NCBI RefSeq assembly: GCF_029784135.1
Contig: NC_073745.1
Coordinates: 82,927,650 to 82,991,649 of the forward strand
Origin: Toxorhynchites rutilus septentrionalis
Taxonomy: Eukaryota > Arthropoda > Insecta > Diptera > Culicidae
Length of the DNA stretch: 64,000 bases
Reading direction: 5' to 3'
Translations under genes and position numbers: made by a program
Shown here: positions 10,531 through 21,510 of the stretch, in pieces
Layout: every line of letters starts with the position of its first letter
Position numbering within the stretch: position 1 is the first letter of the stretch
Notes under the pieces: model-generated
Told to the model about the DNA's origin: nothing
Databases searched by the model: none
What the model saw: the letters and a program-made list of their open reading frames with translations, nothing else

Positions 10531-10789
10531 GATCACCGCCCGAATAACGTAATTTTGAGTGAACGAGTTTGGTGAACTAGTATGACGAAAGATGCGGAGG
10601 AATAGATGAAGTCTTTCATTTTTGCACAATCACCAGAGAACTGCATGAAGTCGGCGGAGAAAAAAATCATGATCATAGTGTCTGCAAATGGAATAAACTA
10701 CCGAGAGGAATTGAACGTGGCAGTTCATACATATAACGCTGCTGCGCATTCCGATAAAAGTATATGCCAGAGAAGGTAACGGAAATTTA

Positions 10790-11010
10790 GATCAGGATTT
10801 CCTGATTTACTATGGAAAAACAACTTTCGATGATAAGTCGCTCGACCCGAGGGATCGGAACCCAAAACCAGACACAAAGGCTCGTAAAGGCAGGGAGCTC
10901 GCCAATGTCGTTTTAAATTAGGCGAGAAAGTCGTTGCAAAAGGGGAATCACGATTAGACCCTCGTAGGTACACCGTGACGGAAGAACGGAATGGCATGCT
11001 GGTTTTCAGC
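10790..11010 (+). mobile_element. possible LTR-retrotransposon integrase C-terminal remnant
   Basis: The plus strand reads, with one stop, KARKGRELANVVLN, EKVVAKGES and RRYTVTEERNGMLVF. This resembles the region after the integrase core in gypsy-type polyproteins, but the match is short and I could not confirm it. Confidence 0.35.
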
Positions 11011-11303
11011 GATGAAAGCGGTCAGTTCTTAGCAGCTTAGTTCGATCACATCTTGTGGATTTTCTGTTGCCATTGGAAGAAAAGTGTAGCTGAAGCGCAT
11101 AGAATGCTTGTGGAAGTTTGAAACGACTCTGTACCATCGGATAGATTTTGTAAGGAATGGTTTGGATGTCTTAAAAGTGGCAATTTTAGTGTTAAAGACA
11201 AAATTCGCCCGGGTCAACCGAAAAATAATGAAGACGATAAATTAAAGACATTACTCGATCAATATTTCTGTCAAACGCAAACAGAGCTTGCGGAATCATT
11301 AAA

Positions 11304-11435
11304 GGCTGATTTAGACGATGTCAGTCAGCGCTCTAGTATGGAACAAGTAATTGGCCTCTAACTTGAACAGAGTGTCTGTTCTCTATTCACTGGATAATTC
11401 AACTAGAGCGCTGACTGGCATCGTCTGAATCAGCC
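11304..11435. repeat. foldback (hairpin) insertion
   Basis: Two 33-bp arms (11304-11336 and 11403-11435) are inverted copies with only two mismatches, starting GGCTGATTTAGACGATG, and are separated by 66 bp. Mariner transposase sequence resumes on both sides, so this is a small insertion, probably a MITE. No clear target duplication is seen. Confidence 0.82.
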
Positions 11436-11514
11436 TTCAGAGTAACTCGATTAGCTATTCCTAAACGACTCAAAGCCGTGGCAAGGAAATTATGTTCCAT
11501 TGAAAGCGAGAGAT

Positions 11515-12000
11515 TTTATCCCATTTATTTATTAGGCTCATTAGTATTTAGCTGTAACAGAGCCTGGTTTAATCGTGTACATGTACATATGTTTATGTTT
11601 CTATGAATTGTGAATTACACAGTAGTTAGTAGTAGCCATTTAGGCGTTAAGTTTTCTGTTCCATTACATTATGGTAAATTACACAGTAGTAGCCATTTAG
11701 GCGTAAGGGTATTCTTTCTGTTCATCCACTGTTCAGCAGACCGGATAGCGGAGACAGTTGATATTGATCATTGTTGAGTTATTTATAGAATAGCAGCCCG
11801 ATGTTTCTTGCAGAGCAGAGCAGTTGTATGGATGAATCGATCTTTGTTCCACCGTGGATCGATTTCCATCGCTGATGATGGTTGCGTGGACGTAGTTATT
11901 CTATAACAACACAAAGATGGTCAATTGAGGGCCCTGAGTTTGAACTCACGATCGATCGCTTGGTAAGCGAACGCGTAACCAAGTGGCTACGAAGACCCCC
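11515..12000 (-). mobile_element. tRNA-headed SINE with perfect 13-bp target duplication
   Basis: The insertion is flanked by identical GAAAGCGAGAGAT at 11502-11514 and 12001-12013. On the minus strand it starts GGGGGTCTTCGTAGCCAC, with a GAGTTCAAACTC block matching a polymerase III B box about 50 bp in, and ends with an AT-rich tail near 11515. A second, head-truncated copy lies at 56307-56730. It interrupts the mariner transposase at 11045-12560. Confidence 0.88.
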
Positions 12001-12720
12001 GAAAGCGAGAGATGTCGAACAGTGATTTCACATGTCCGAAATGTTGCTTTTGAACAGCACAAAAGGAAGCCATTTTGCATCGCATCATCATCGGGGACAA
12101 AAAATAGGTTCGTTTCGATAATTCAAAACGCAAAAAATCATATGTAAATCCCGGTCAACCGGAGCCATCAACGCCGAAGCCGGATATCGATGGTGCCATT
12201 GTAATGATCTGTATTTGGTGGGATCAAAATGGTGTGATCCACTATGAGCTAATAAAAGCTGCTCAAGCGAGTAATGGAGACTTCTAAAGGAAACAATTGA
12301 TCCGTTTGAAGCGAACTATTGCCGAAAAACATTCAGATTTTAAATTCATGACAACGCTCGGATTCATGTTACTATTACGCCATGTTATTTTAGTTCATCC
12401 GCCTTATATCCCAGAACTTGTCCTTTCCGACTACCATTTGTTTTAATCGATACAGAATGATTTAACTGGAATACGTTTTACTTCAGAACATGGTATCACA
12501 AATTGACTGGGTTCATTCTTGGCTTCATAAGGTGAGCGCTGCTTTCGCGATAGAATATTTTGAAAAACAAATCTATTTTTAATTATACATATTTATTTTC
12601 ACTCACTTATCCCAGAACATATCAAACACGTACAAGATTTTCGACTAGAAGGAACTGAGAAGTATCCTTCAAGCGAAATTTTTCCATTCAGATCATTCTA
12701 ACATAATAATTCTTTTCTAT

Positions 12721-13790
12721 TCAACCCATAGCAAACGGTGATCTCGAGTTGGTGTTCATCGCGAAAATTCCCTGCACATTCCAGTCATGATTTGACGGTT
12801 CGCCGCCCATGAACGCACCCGGTCCACTAGAGGTACACCTGCCGCTCTGAATTTCAGCGTGCGAAACGCATCTTGTAGCTCTGAAGCCAACCGAGCTTGT
12901 AAGCGACTCTGCGAAGTAGTCTTGGGAACGAGAGTGCGCACACGCACCCACCAAATCAATACCACAACCGGGTTGAGATCGGCCACCATTGGGGTAGAAA
13001 TTGGAATTCCCTAGTGGTTGATTGAATCCCAGAGTGCCGGCGTTCGTGAATATAGCTTCCACGTACTGTGCATCGTTTGGAGTTAAAATATCCGAATGAC
13101 CCAACGAGAACAAAGGACCGGCTGGATCCAACCCAAATATGGTATGGATACGACCGTTTTGCATTTTACCCGCATTTCCCGCAGCGTGTGCTCCCAAGCT
13201 ATGTCCAATTAGGGCCATACTGTTCGGGAATGTTCCCGTAGCAGATACCAGTGTGTTGATCATTCGCGAAATTACGTTGCCCACGGCGGCTACGCGATTC
13301 CTGGCGGTGTTGTAGTTGATCGTACTTGCTCCTCTTCCCCAGTCCACACTGATCACGTTGAATTCACCCACAGTGAGGTAATTATCACGAATACTGCTGT
13401 GCATCGAAGAACTTCCATCTGCATTCCAGCCGTGGATAGTGAATCGGGTAGGGTGTGCTGGATTAAAATTGGAGCTCTGTACAGAACTTGGATTGTTCAA
13501 ACCAAGTATTTGAGCTTGAAATTGGTTCCGGCGAGTAAACAGTCGAAATACCATATCAGCCTCAGCGTTGAAAAATGGTTCCAAATCAGCGTCAATCACG
13601 CTGTAAGGATCTGGATTGACCAGATGCATATTTCCGTGATCATCCCGTATCAGTGTGGGTTGGAGCTCTACAGGGATTGCCGACGCTGTATAAGAAAAGC
13701 AACTTACAAATTTATGAAAGAAAATGAAAAAGTATTTGTCCACTTACTAGCAAGTCCCAAAGAGAGTAGTATTGTTACTGTGTATTGCAT
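12721..13790 (-). CDS. secreted lipase, pancreatic lipase/phospholipase A1 family
   Basis: Exon 1 is 13748-13790 and exon 2 is 12721-13685; a 62-bp intron (GTAAGT...TATACAG) separates them in matching phase, giving 335 residues. The start encodes MQYTVTILLSLGLA, a clear signal peptide, so the product is likely secreted. Reading exon 2 straight through the intron would give a false start (MDKYFFIFF) and lose this signal. The lipase domain fills the protein: FTIHGWNADG (oxyanion region), GHSLGAHAAG with nucleophile Ser177, GLDPAGPLF with Asp201, and CAHSRSQDYF with His265. Paired cysteines follow near the C-terminus. Family members hydrolyse ester bonds of triglycerides or phospholipids; substrate cannot be told from sequence. 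Length is normal for insect members. No neighbouring gene is linked to it; flanks are transposon relics. Confidence 0.95.
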
Positions 13791-13825
13791 TTTGATTATG
13801 ATTGGAATTGCCTTTACGGTTGCTT

Positions 13826-13858
13826 TATTTATAGGCAAAAAAATCTTATCTTATTAGT
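13826..13858 (-). promoter_or_regulatory. core promoter of the lipase gene: TATA box and GATA-type site
   Basis: On the minus strand TATAAATA lies at 13833-13826, about 36-43 bp upstream of the ATG at 13790, implying a very short 5' UTR. Directly upstream, the plus-strand CTTATCTTAT (about 13844-13853) reads as a GATA-factor site (AGATAAG) on the minus strand. GATA factors drive many gut and fat-body genes in insects, so digestive or fat-body expression is a reasonable inference only. Confidence 0.55.
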
Positions 13859-14955
13859 GGAAAATGCGCTGATTCTTGCGATATACATTGCGATATATTA
13901 TGTATTCACGTCAGCTCTGATAATCGGTACATTTATTTACAGAAAAGTTCATTCAACGTCACTCGTAGATTATCAATAATCCGATCGAGGTAATGATTTT
14001 ATCGGTAGCTTAAATACATTCGATGCAAAGATAGTCCTTGTGATTCTCCAGCAATGCGTTCTGAATCGTATTTAGACATGGATAAAAACATACGGTGCCC
14101 CACATGAACAGAAGTGATAAGAAGTGTCTGTGTCGTCGCAGAACACATTGTTCGAGCAAGTCAAACGCAATAAGTTCTGGTATATTTGAGTTGTTGCATT
14201 CTCCTGTCTGAATGATCAGAACAAGATACGTGAGCTTTAGGAAAGCTAGAATGATTTGGGAATATGATGATAACAACAACTTAGGAGGTACGAAAATGTC
14301 CTCGCATATTCACGGTGATGGAGGAAGGGATACAGATAATGTCCACGTGGACACGTTGGATAAATATTTTTGGAAAATACATTTGCATCTATATTCAAAG
14401 ATAAATAAAAACCTGTTCTGCATTTTCAACAATGTTGAATACTCGTCGGTGGAATATTCTCATTTCTTTGAACTTCTTCACTGAAATCTGTATTCTAAAA
14501 GTAATTCACGCAAACTGTAAGCGATTCCTGAGTTTCCTCATATTCAAGCATAAAATAAATCTAAGTCCAGCACTACGTTAGATCAAATTTGACAAATATC
14601 AAACTTTTTCATGGATTTTCTAGATAAACCAATAAAACGTTCAATAACAGAGATTGGTACTTTCGTATTGCAAGATGCAGATTCAGTCCACCTTGACCGG
14701 AAGGCAGTACTCTCGTTGAATATCTGTTCCAGATGGATTGCTACATCTGAATTAGGTATGTTTAGCAGCAACGCCATGATATGTATTTAAAGCTATAACC
14801 TTTTGTTGTTAACTCGGTATCCACGAAAATAGCCACATTAAGATTAGGCAAAATGAATGTGAGAGTTTAGGCAAAAGATCAGGAATGCCAAAGAAGGGAT
14901 GACGCTAAATTGGTGAAAAAGTTAGTCTCCGCTTTCTCATCGGGGTAAAACGGTC
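13859..14955. other. no recognisable gene
   Basis: Upstream flank of the lipase. Reading frames of 60-90 codons exist on both strands but none has recognisable motifs. Additional TGATAA/TTATCA sites near 13915-13980 could belong to lipase control. Confidence 0.4.
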
Positions 14956-14968
14956 ACCCTAAGCATGG

Positions 14969-15121
14969 GTGGAGGCGATCTGGCGTAGTGGTAACATCCA
15001 TGCCTCTCACGCTTAAGGTCACGGGTTCAATTCTCACTCCCGACATTCTTCCAAAAATAAGTAGTAAAAGTGACGAACCAGCCAAATTGAGTTGAAAATC
15101 ACTATAATGAAGATTAAAAAA
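14969..15121 (+). mobile_element. tRNA-derived SINE with perfect 13-bp target duplication
   Basis: ACCCTAAGCATGG occurs at 14956-14968 and again at 15122-15134. The inserted 153 bp carry an A-box-like TGGCGTAGTGG and a B-box-like GGTTCAATTCT, a CCCGACATTCTTCC block and an A-rich tail. The same family is present, truncated, at 5209-5320. Confidence 0.88.
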
Positions 15122-15299
15122 ACCCTAAGCATGGAGTACAATCAAACACAATATATACAAAACTGGAGCATTTCTTCATGTCAGCACCGATCTTTAGGAT
15201 GTTTTCCGCAATCAAGTTGATTTCCAGAAAGTTTACTTCTTATTTCTTATTCAGGAAGTTCCGGGAATTTTTAAATAAAATAAAATAAGGTCAAATTTC

Positions 15300-15730
15300 A
15301 GGAAAATTTATTTTATCTCCTTCAAAATATGATCCATCTGAAGCAACACACATGTTCCAACGCTTGACCTAGTCCCCCATGCATCCCTGGTAGGCCGACG
15401 AAGGGATGGCCTTCAGTTTTCTCGTCGCATTCTCTTTGATCCCCTCGATCGTCCGACATCTCTTTCCACGATGTGGCAACTTCAACTTGGGGGAACAAAA
15501 AAATGCCGCACGGGGCCATATCAGGTGAATACGGTGCTTGCTCGATGGTTTTCACTTGATGTTTGGTCAAATAATTCAGTACAATTCGGGCTCGGTGCGA
15601 TGGCACGTTATCATCATACAAAATCCAACAATTTTCGGCCCATATTGTTGGCACAAAACATGACAGATGTGCGTCTTATGGTCGTACCAACGTTAAAAAA
15701 TAAACCGGTTCCCTCATACACGGTACGTTT
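15300..15730 (-). mobile_element. mariner transposase C-terminal remnant
   Basis: The minus strand from about 15654 encodes WILYDDNVPSHRARIVLNYL and APYSPDMAPCGIFLFPQ, matching the second and third catalytic regions of mariner transposases (DN.PSH and PYSPD.AP). In the third motif the usual Asp is Gly (APCG instead of APCD). A C-terminal tail with GMHGGLGQALEHVC follows. Inactive. Confidence 0.75.
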
Positions 15731-15970
15731 ATATAAAAAGTTTCCGATACTTTCTGGTCATTAAAAAAAGGTATGAAAATGGTGCAACAAATATCATGCC
15801 GGGTAAAGCTGGCCACCACTAGGGGTGAGACGGCCACATATAACTCGTGATTCTAGCTGTATAGAGCAGGGGTGGCCAAAATTTTAGGCATCACGGGTGA
15901 CTAATTGTCCAAATGTTAGGCTGCGGTCTACCAACGTTGACTGTATCAAAAAGTCATCAGAAAACGAATG

Positions 15971-16290
15971 TACGAGGGTCATTCAAAAAATAAGTTTTAG
16001 TGCCTTAGAAATCGAGGAGAAATAAAGTTAGGACAAAAAACAAGGTGATTTTCGTAATCTACATTTTATTTTCTATGTTTCTACATAATCGCCGTAACGT
16101 TCGAGGCATTTTTCAGAGCGTGGCACGAGTTTTTCTATTCCGAGCGCAAAGTGCGTAGCGTCCAACTTTTTGAAGTACGATGGTTCACTAATTTCTTCAG
16201 TGTTATCGAATCGTTGACTGTCGAACGCCTGTTTCATCGTATACTCGCGCACGGTGTCATAGATTGTGCGCGTCTCTGTTATTTTGCTGT
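15971..16290 (-). mobile_element. mariner 3' end with terminal repeat
   Basis: The end begins TACGAGGGTCATTC, nearly the terminal repeat of the element at 9478. Minus-strand traces LDATHFALGIEKLVPRSEK and CLERYGDYVET match the C-terminus of mariner transposases. The rest of the element is missing. Confidence 0.6.
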
Positions 16291-16701
16291 TGTGTATTTT
16301 TAGGCGTTATTGGTATTTATTTAAAGTAAAAACAGATATAATTAGATGAAAAAACTCCTGCATTTTTTTTTGGTTCTTCAACTTCATTCAGTTTCAATAT
16401 TTATTTATATTCATTTATATTGATTCTCGATCTGTGAGACCATTTGTTCGAGTATAGGAGGGTTTTACAAAGGAAAATCATAGGTCATACTAATAAATAA
16501 TCAATGATAAATTATTCTATAAAATAAAAATAAATAATCAGTTACCAAATAACTTATAAGTAATAATTTATTTTCTGTAAAGTCTCATCAATCAACAGCG
16601 TTGATTTTTTTAAAGAAAATTGTCGTTTATGAACATACAAAGCATTTATTTTCCATAAAAATACACCCAATTTGATTATTATATTTTTCAATTTCAAGAA
16701 C
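16291..16701. other. AT-rich spacer
   Basis: No coding potential or repeat structure recognised. Confidence 0.45.
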
Positions 16702-19025
16702 TAGAGATGAAACGAATATCCGGTAACTATGCGGTATCCGGCCTATCCAGTCAATATTTGCTATTCGGTCGGATATCATATTTTAGAAAAAAAATCAATA
16801 ATTTTTCATTAACACAAGACAAATCATATTTTTAAAAAATTAAGTTAATATTAATTCATACCAATAATTCATTAACACTATTACTTTAATTACAATTTTT
16901 TTAACCGACCGATTACGCCTTGCTACGTACATCAGACCAGCTTCAAAGAACATTCTTTCGCTGTAAACAGTACTGCAAGAAGCTGAAAGATGAACTCTAG
17001 CAAACCATGTCAATTGGGAGTACTGCTTAGAGCAGTGGTGGCCAACATGCGCCCCTCCAGCCTTATTCATGCGGCCCGCAGCCTGACTTGAAAAAAAATC
17101 ATATGAGCGAAATAAAGAATATAGTTGATAATTGTTCCATACAATTGAATAAAAATAAATTTGTGAGCAATTCTTGTTAATCGTGGGTATCCAAGCTGAT
17201 CATTTTCTGTTTTCTTTTCGGTTTTTTCCGTGCTACTTTAACATTCTGACAATTGTTCTCGTTAGTACCCAAACAACTTTTTCAGGTTTTCGGTTCTGTT
17301 CTGTTGCCTTTTTCCTATGGATGTAGGATTCGAGGATATCTTGAAGGATATAGTCAAATAGCCAAATCATCAATCAACACGCACGCATTGGATTGTCGTG
17401 AGTTCCAAACTTCATTTCTTTACTATTTTTTCACTCGAAAACAAACTCAAGTTCGAACAACAAATGGGGAATTTTCATTCTACCCATTTTCTGACATTGA
17501 GAATTTCTCAAGTGTCGACAACTAGGAAAAATGTTGATACACTCCAGTCGATTAATGCTGATTTTTCTCGCAGATTTTGGTACTTCAAAGCACACGAAAA
17601 AAATTTCCAATTTTCTCTACCCCATTCGGTTTTGATTATGTACTTGCCGCTGAAAACATGCAGATGGAACTCACTGAAACGCAGTGTGATTTAGATCTGC
17701 GTGACAAATTTGAAAACCATGATGTCTTAGATTTCTACCTCCAATTCGTTCCAGAAGCGCGATTTCAGAACTAATAAAACATGCTCATTTTATTACTTCT
17801 TTGTTTGAATCCACAAATTGTTAGCAATTGTTTCAGTTATGAAAGAAGTGAAATCAAAGTCAAGGAACAAAATCACTGACAGTCATTTGGAAAACACGCT
17901 TTGCATCGCTATCTCTCACATTCAAGCTGATTTAGATCAAATGTGAGTAACGATTAGCCTCAGCGATTTCGAATCTCCGTGAAGAAGGAATAGTCGAATA
18001 TTTTTGCCATTATTATTAATTCGGATACTTTTATACCTTTAATAAGAATTTTGGATTTTTTTCTCATTCTGTTCTCGAGTCGTGAATTTTACAGGTATAG
18101 AACTGAATGCTTTCTAATATGAAATAGAAAGTGAGTCGAAGAAAGCACCAGTTAAATACGTATATTTTACATTTCATTATGAAAAGTAGTAAAAAAAACA
18201 TTGCGGCCCGCGGCTATAATGAAAATTTTGATGCGACTCTGCGACCATATCTATACCTGGCCACCACAGGCTTAGAGTTTGATGACCACCAAACGTAAGG
18301 AACGTGATTGCGATCGATTCGAAATATTTTCGCATAACAGTCGATTTCGTTAGTAATAGATTGTGACGAACCCGCTAAAAGTGTTGAATGTCACTACAAT
18401 ACTAAAAAAAGTGATAGATTTTCTTCAAAGGAAACTGACTATCAATTGCCACTTCGTTGAAACTGTACCAAAATGTATCATGAGCTTCGCGTGTAATGTC
18501 TAATTCAGTTTCGTCTCTTTGCTCCATTTAATTTAATTTGTGGTGAAGTAAGTGTATCCTTATGATCCCTGAAGACAGTTCCAAGTTTAACATGCAATTT
18601 CAGTTCCAACAGTTCCAAGTTAAACATGAATGTAAATTTGATTTTGTGTTTTGCTTATTTCAATTCGTATTACTTACTCTTACTCGTCTAGTATTAAAAT
18701 AAGTTCAATATGTCCACAAAAATTTAATCATTGGAATAGAAAATCCTTTACAGAAGAAAAATCTGTTCAATATTCCTTGCAGAAAACTTGATACTCTATT
18801 AGGGAATATTCATTCTATACGGAAAATTTATTCATAGTTCATTGTTTTTATGCAAAAATGTGTTTATTACTCCCTAAACTGTGAACATTTATTGCTTAAT
18901 GCACACATGTTTCTCACAGTTTCGTATTTGCAAATAAAGAGTCGAATATCCGGCCAACCGGCCTCGAAGCTTGCTGGATATCCGGAATCCAGGATCCTGC
19001 CAAACTACTATCCGTTTCATCACAA
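16702..19025 (-). mobile_element. hAT-superfamily transposon (outer), carrying a nested hAT
   Basis: The ends show inverted GATGAAACGRAT followed by sub-terminal TATCCGG repeats: left at 16706-16725, right at about 18955-19020. Possible 8-bp target copies TCAAGAAC (16694) and ATAAGAAC (19026) agree at six positions. The minus strand encodes the hAT dimerisation region, and this is split by the inner element: YVWWSSNSKQ ends at the inner element's right side, and YSQLTWFARVHLSASCSTVY with SERMFFEAG resumes at its left side after one duplicated octamer is removed. Most of the upstream transposase is gone or unreadable. Confidence 0.72.
17033..18269 (+). mobile_element. hAT element (inner, ZBED-like), perfect 8-bp target duplication
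   Basis: Both ends carry GTGGTGGCCA in inverted orientation, and the octamer GCTTAGAG is present at 17025-17032 and 18270-18277, the signature of hAT insertion. Plus-strand coding remains of a ZBED/hAT transposase C-terminus: AENMQMELTETQCDLDLRDK and VLDFYLQFVPEARF near 17650-17770, then MKEVKSKSRNKITDSHLENT and LCIAISHIQADLD at about 17838-17940. The catalytic half is deleted. It inserted into the outer hAT transposase. Confidence 0.88.
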
Positions 19026-19401
19026 ATAAGAACTTTCTATCGGAAATATTGGCCTTTATTCTGTAAATTGAAGTAAACGGTCAATTCGATCCCTATAACT
19101 ATCACACCGAGCAAATTTTCGAATTTTGTATGTTTTTCGAATCGATGGAATCTTATCGAATCGAGTTCTTTCTCGAATGTCTTGTGTTGCGAATTGCATA
19201 TTTTGAAATGTTTCCGAAATATTTCCCAAAGCTAAAATCAGGAGTGCAACAAGCAAACCAAACAGTTCGAAAAATTATGCCGACAGCTTTCAACCGACTG
19301 CATCTATAACAGCAAAATAGAGCTAACAAGCTAAATTCTGTTCAACTACACCCAGAAAACAGATCACTAAAATAAGCTAAAATAATCTTTGGTAAGGCAT
19401 G

Positions 19402-19685
19402 TGCATCCGTGGCCGAGTGGTTAGCGTCTCACATTATCATGCCGGGTGTTCGAGTTCGATTCCCGTTCTGGTCGGAGATTTTTCGTCAAATTTTTCGTCA
19501 AAGGAAAAGAAATCTTCCGACTTGCACTGTGATCACGCGTATTAAGAGCTTGCCCCTCGGAATACATTCAAGGCGTGTTTTGCTTAAGAAATCTCAACTA
19601 TGTATTAATAAATGACGTTAGTTAATGCATACGTTGAGACGCCAAAAGTTCCACAGGGAACGTTAACGCCATACAAGAAGAAGAA
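19402..19685 (+). mobile_element. Feilai-like tRNA-derived SINE, copy 1
   Basis: The head reads CCGTGGCCGAGTGGTTAG (A box) and GTTCGAGTTCGATTCCCG (B box), followed by a body with CTCGGAATACATTCAAGG and a tail of GAA repeats. This arrangement matches the Feilai family described from Aedes. Promoter boxes are well kept. A short AAGGCA at both sides may be the target duplication. Confidence 0.88.
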
Positions 19686-19747
19686 GGCAAACATTATTAG
19701 AATGTACATATTTTCTGTAAATATTACCAACTGTATGTAGAATGAAT

Positions 19748-20024
19748 TGGTGCACCCGTGGCCGAGTGGTTAGCGTCTCACATTATCATGCCGGGTGTTC
19801 GGGTTCGATTCCCGTTCTGGCCGGAGGATTTTTCGTCAAAGAAATTTCCTCCGACTTGCACTGTGGTCACGCGTATTCTAGAGCATGCCCCTCGGAATAC
19901 ATTCAAGGCGTGTTATTTGGCTTAAGAAATCTCAACTAAGTATTAATGAATGACGCTAGTTAATGCATATGTTGAGACGGCAAAAGTTCCACAGGGAACG
20001 TTAACGCCATTCAAGAAGAAGAAG
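19748..20024 (+). mobile_element. Feilai-like SINE, copy 2, 13-bp target duplication
   Basis: Identical ATGTAGAATGAAT at 19735-19747 and 20025-20037 frames a 277-bp element very similar to copy 1, with the same A and B boxes and GAA tail. The two copies lie in the same orientation only about 60 bp apart. It is a retroposed element and not a functional tRNA gene: the cloverleaf is followed by a long unrelated body. Confidence 0.92.
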
Positions 20025-20115
20025 ATGTAGAATGAATGTCTGATGCAATACACATCACTACCAACGATTGGTACATTTTACTACACGGTATGAGTAACTT
20101 TGACGATTGTAATTA

Positions 20116-20658
20116 CACCCATACCTCGCTTTACGGCCTAGATACGTTCCACAAAATCCGGCCGCAGAGTGAATAGAATCAATTATTCTAATACAAATTC
20201 AAACAAATTCAATCAGATCGGTTCCAAATTTGTTAAATATGTAACATAGTTTATCATTAAAAACACATTTAATCTTTTTATTTTTATTTAATTTAAATGT
20301 ATTTAATTTTTGATTCTAAATTGAATACATTTAAATTTATGTCCTTTAAATCAAAAATACATGCATAACATAAACATAAAGCCTACAATACATAGAACAT
20401 ACATACATAAAAACCAACATAATCTATAAACAAAAATGAAACAACTTCATGTTACACATACAAATTAGGTGTGGCTTAAGTTATTGTCTCGCAAATATTT
20501 TTTCACTTCTGTACAAAAGTGTTTTTTGAACCAATCCTCAATTTTTTTGCACTTATAATGAAACATTTTAGGCCGTAAATCGAAAACGTGCCTGAATTGA
20601 AGAGGGCCGTTATAGCGAAATCCCTTATAAAGAGCGACCGTATAGCGAGGTATGGGTG
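20116..20658. mobile_element. MITE with CACCCATACCTCGCT terminal repeats
   Basis: The 543-bp element is flanked by TA and ends in inverted CACCCATACCTCGCTWTACGG. The interior is AT-rich and noncoding, with self-complementary ATTTAAAT-like tracts. TA targets and the end type suggest mobilisation by a pogo/Tigger or other Tc1-superfamily transposase. Confidence 0.82.
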
Positions 20659-21195
20659 TACTGGAAACCGCGAAGAAAATGTAAACATAACATTTTTAAC
20701 CTAATTGCCGAAAAAAAAACGTCGAATTTACCCAGATTCAGGACAGGTGAGGGACGTTCTTGAAAATCAATTCGATTTATGTTCTTGAATCAACATTGAT
20801 ACATATTGGACAGCCAAACAATGATCCGTGCTCGTCTGCTGCGGAAGAATGCGAATACTTCAATAATGAGGAATCTGGGTACTTCGAGATTCGAAATTGG
20901 AAACCTTGTGCCTCATGTTTCCAGGATTTTCAATAGGTCATTTTACAAATGATATGCCAGGAGAAAACTTTCTTGAAATTGTTTCCAGTGACAATTTTCC
21001 GCTTTATTTCAAGTTATGGTCGAACAACTGGATTTGTTAATATAAAATAACTAAAGTATTCAAATGGAAACTTTAATAAAAAAATATCTACTTTTAAAAC
21101 TTATATGTTTCATTGAGGTTAGCATAAACACGTTGTATAATGATCTCGGCAAAAGATGGAGGGATATTTAATCCATTGCGTTTGGAGGTGACACT
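20659..21195. other. no recognisable gene
   Basis: AT-rich spacer between the MITE and the truncated LINE; no motifs recognised. Confidence 0.4.
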
Positions 21196-21203
21196 ATCCT
21201 AGA

Positions 21204-21502
21204 GAATTCAGCGAGTGTCCTCGAGTAGCGGCATCTTGGAGACTAATACAGCAAAAACTTGCAGTTATGTTAGGAGGATGGCAACGTCCCTCTTTCGGAG
21301 AATTATTACGGCCGTCATTAAATAACATCACAAAAAGCCAACGAATTCAAGTACTGAAAACCTTCACGAATTATGTGGAATTCATAAATGAAACAGAAGG
21401 GCTGATAGATACTGCAGCCTTAGAATTTTATTTAGATGTAAACATATAATGACAACTTTTATACAATGAATAAACTTGACATTGGAAAAAAAAAAAAAAA
21501 AA
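21204..21502 (+). mobile_element. 5'-truncated LINE 3' end with poly(A) and 8-bp target duplication
   Basis: ATCCTAGA is present at 21196-21203 and 21503-21510. The insert is open in one frame from its first base (EFSECPRVAASWRLIQQ) to the stop at 21449 (ALEFYLDVNI). It has AATAAA at about 21467-21472 and ends in a run of about 17 A. The ECPRVAASW pattern resembles the zinc-knuckle-like C-terminus of non-LTR ORF2 proteins, which favours a truncated LINE over a processed host mRNA. Confidence 0.75.
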
Positions 21503-21510
21503 ATCCTAGA

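Larger units (their letters stand above)
11045..12560 (+). mobile_element. dead mariner element interrupted by a foldback insert and a SINE
   Basis: Transposase traces run on the plus strand: EWFGCLKSGNFSVKD and DDKLKTLLDQ near 11160-11260, LAIPKRLKAVARKLCS near 11450-11500, FEQHKRKPF near 12050, then GAIVMICIWWDQNGV near 12200, LIRLKRTIAEKHSDFK near 12310 and SDYHLF near 12430. The first segment is cut by a foldback sequence (11304-11435) and the second by a SINE (11515-12000). Many stops and shifts are present. It belongs to the broad mariner DD34D group; both termini are obscure. Confidence 0.8.

Noticed and set aside
14010..14777. Short reading frames of 64-90 codons upstream of the lipase
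   Set aside because: No recognisable motifs, no splice-linked partner and AT-driven composition; treated as chance.
19409..19480. Functional tRNA gene
   Set aside because: A and B boxes are present, but the sequence continues into a SINE body with a GAA tail and target duplication; the same holds for 14969 and 11950-12000.
21204..21502. Processed pseudogene of a host mRNA
   Set aside because: Poly(A), AATAAA and a target duplication fit, but the ECPRVAASW pattern looks more like a LINE ORF2 C-terminus, so a 5'-truncated LINE is simpler; not fully excluded.
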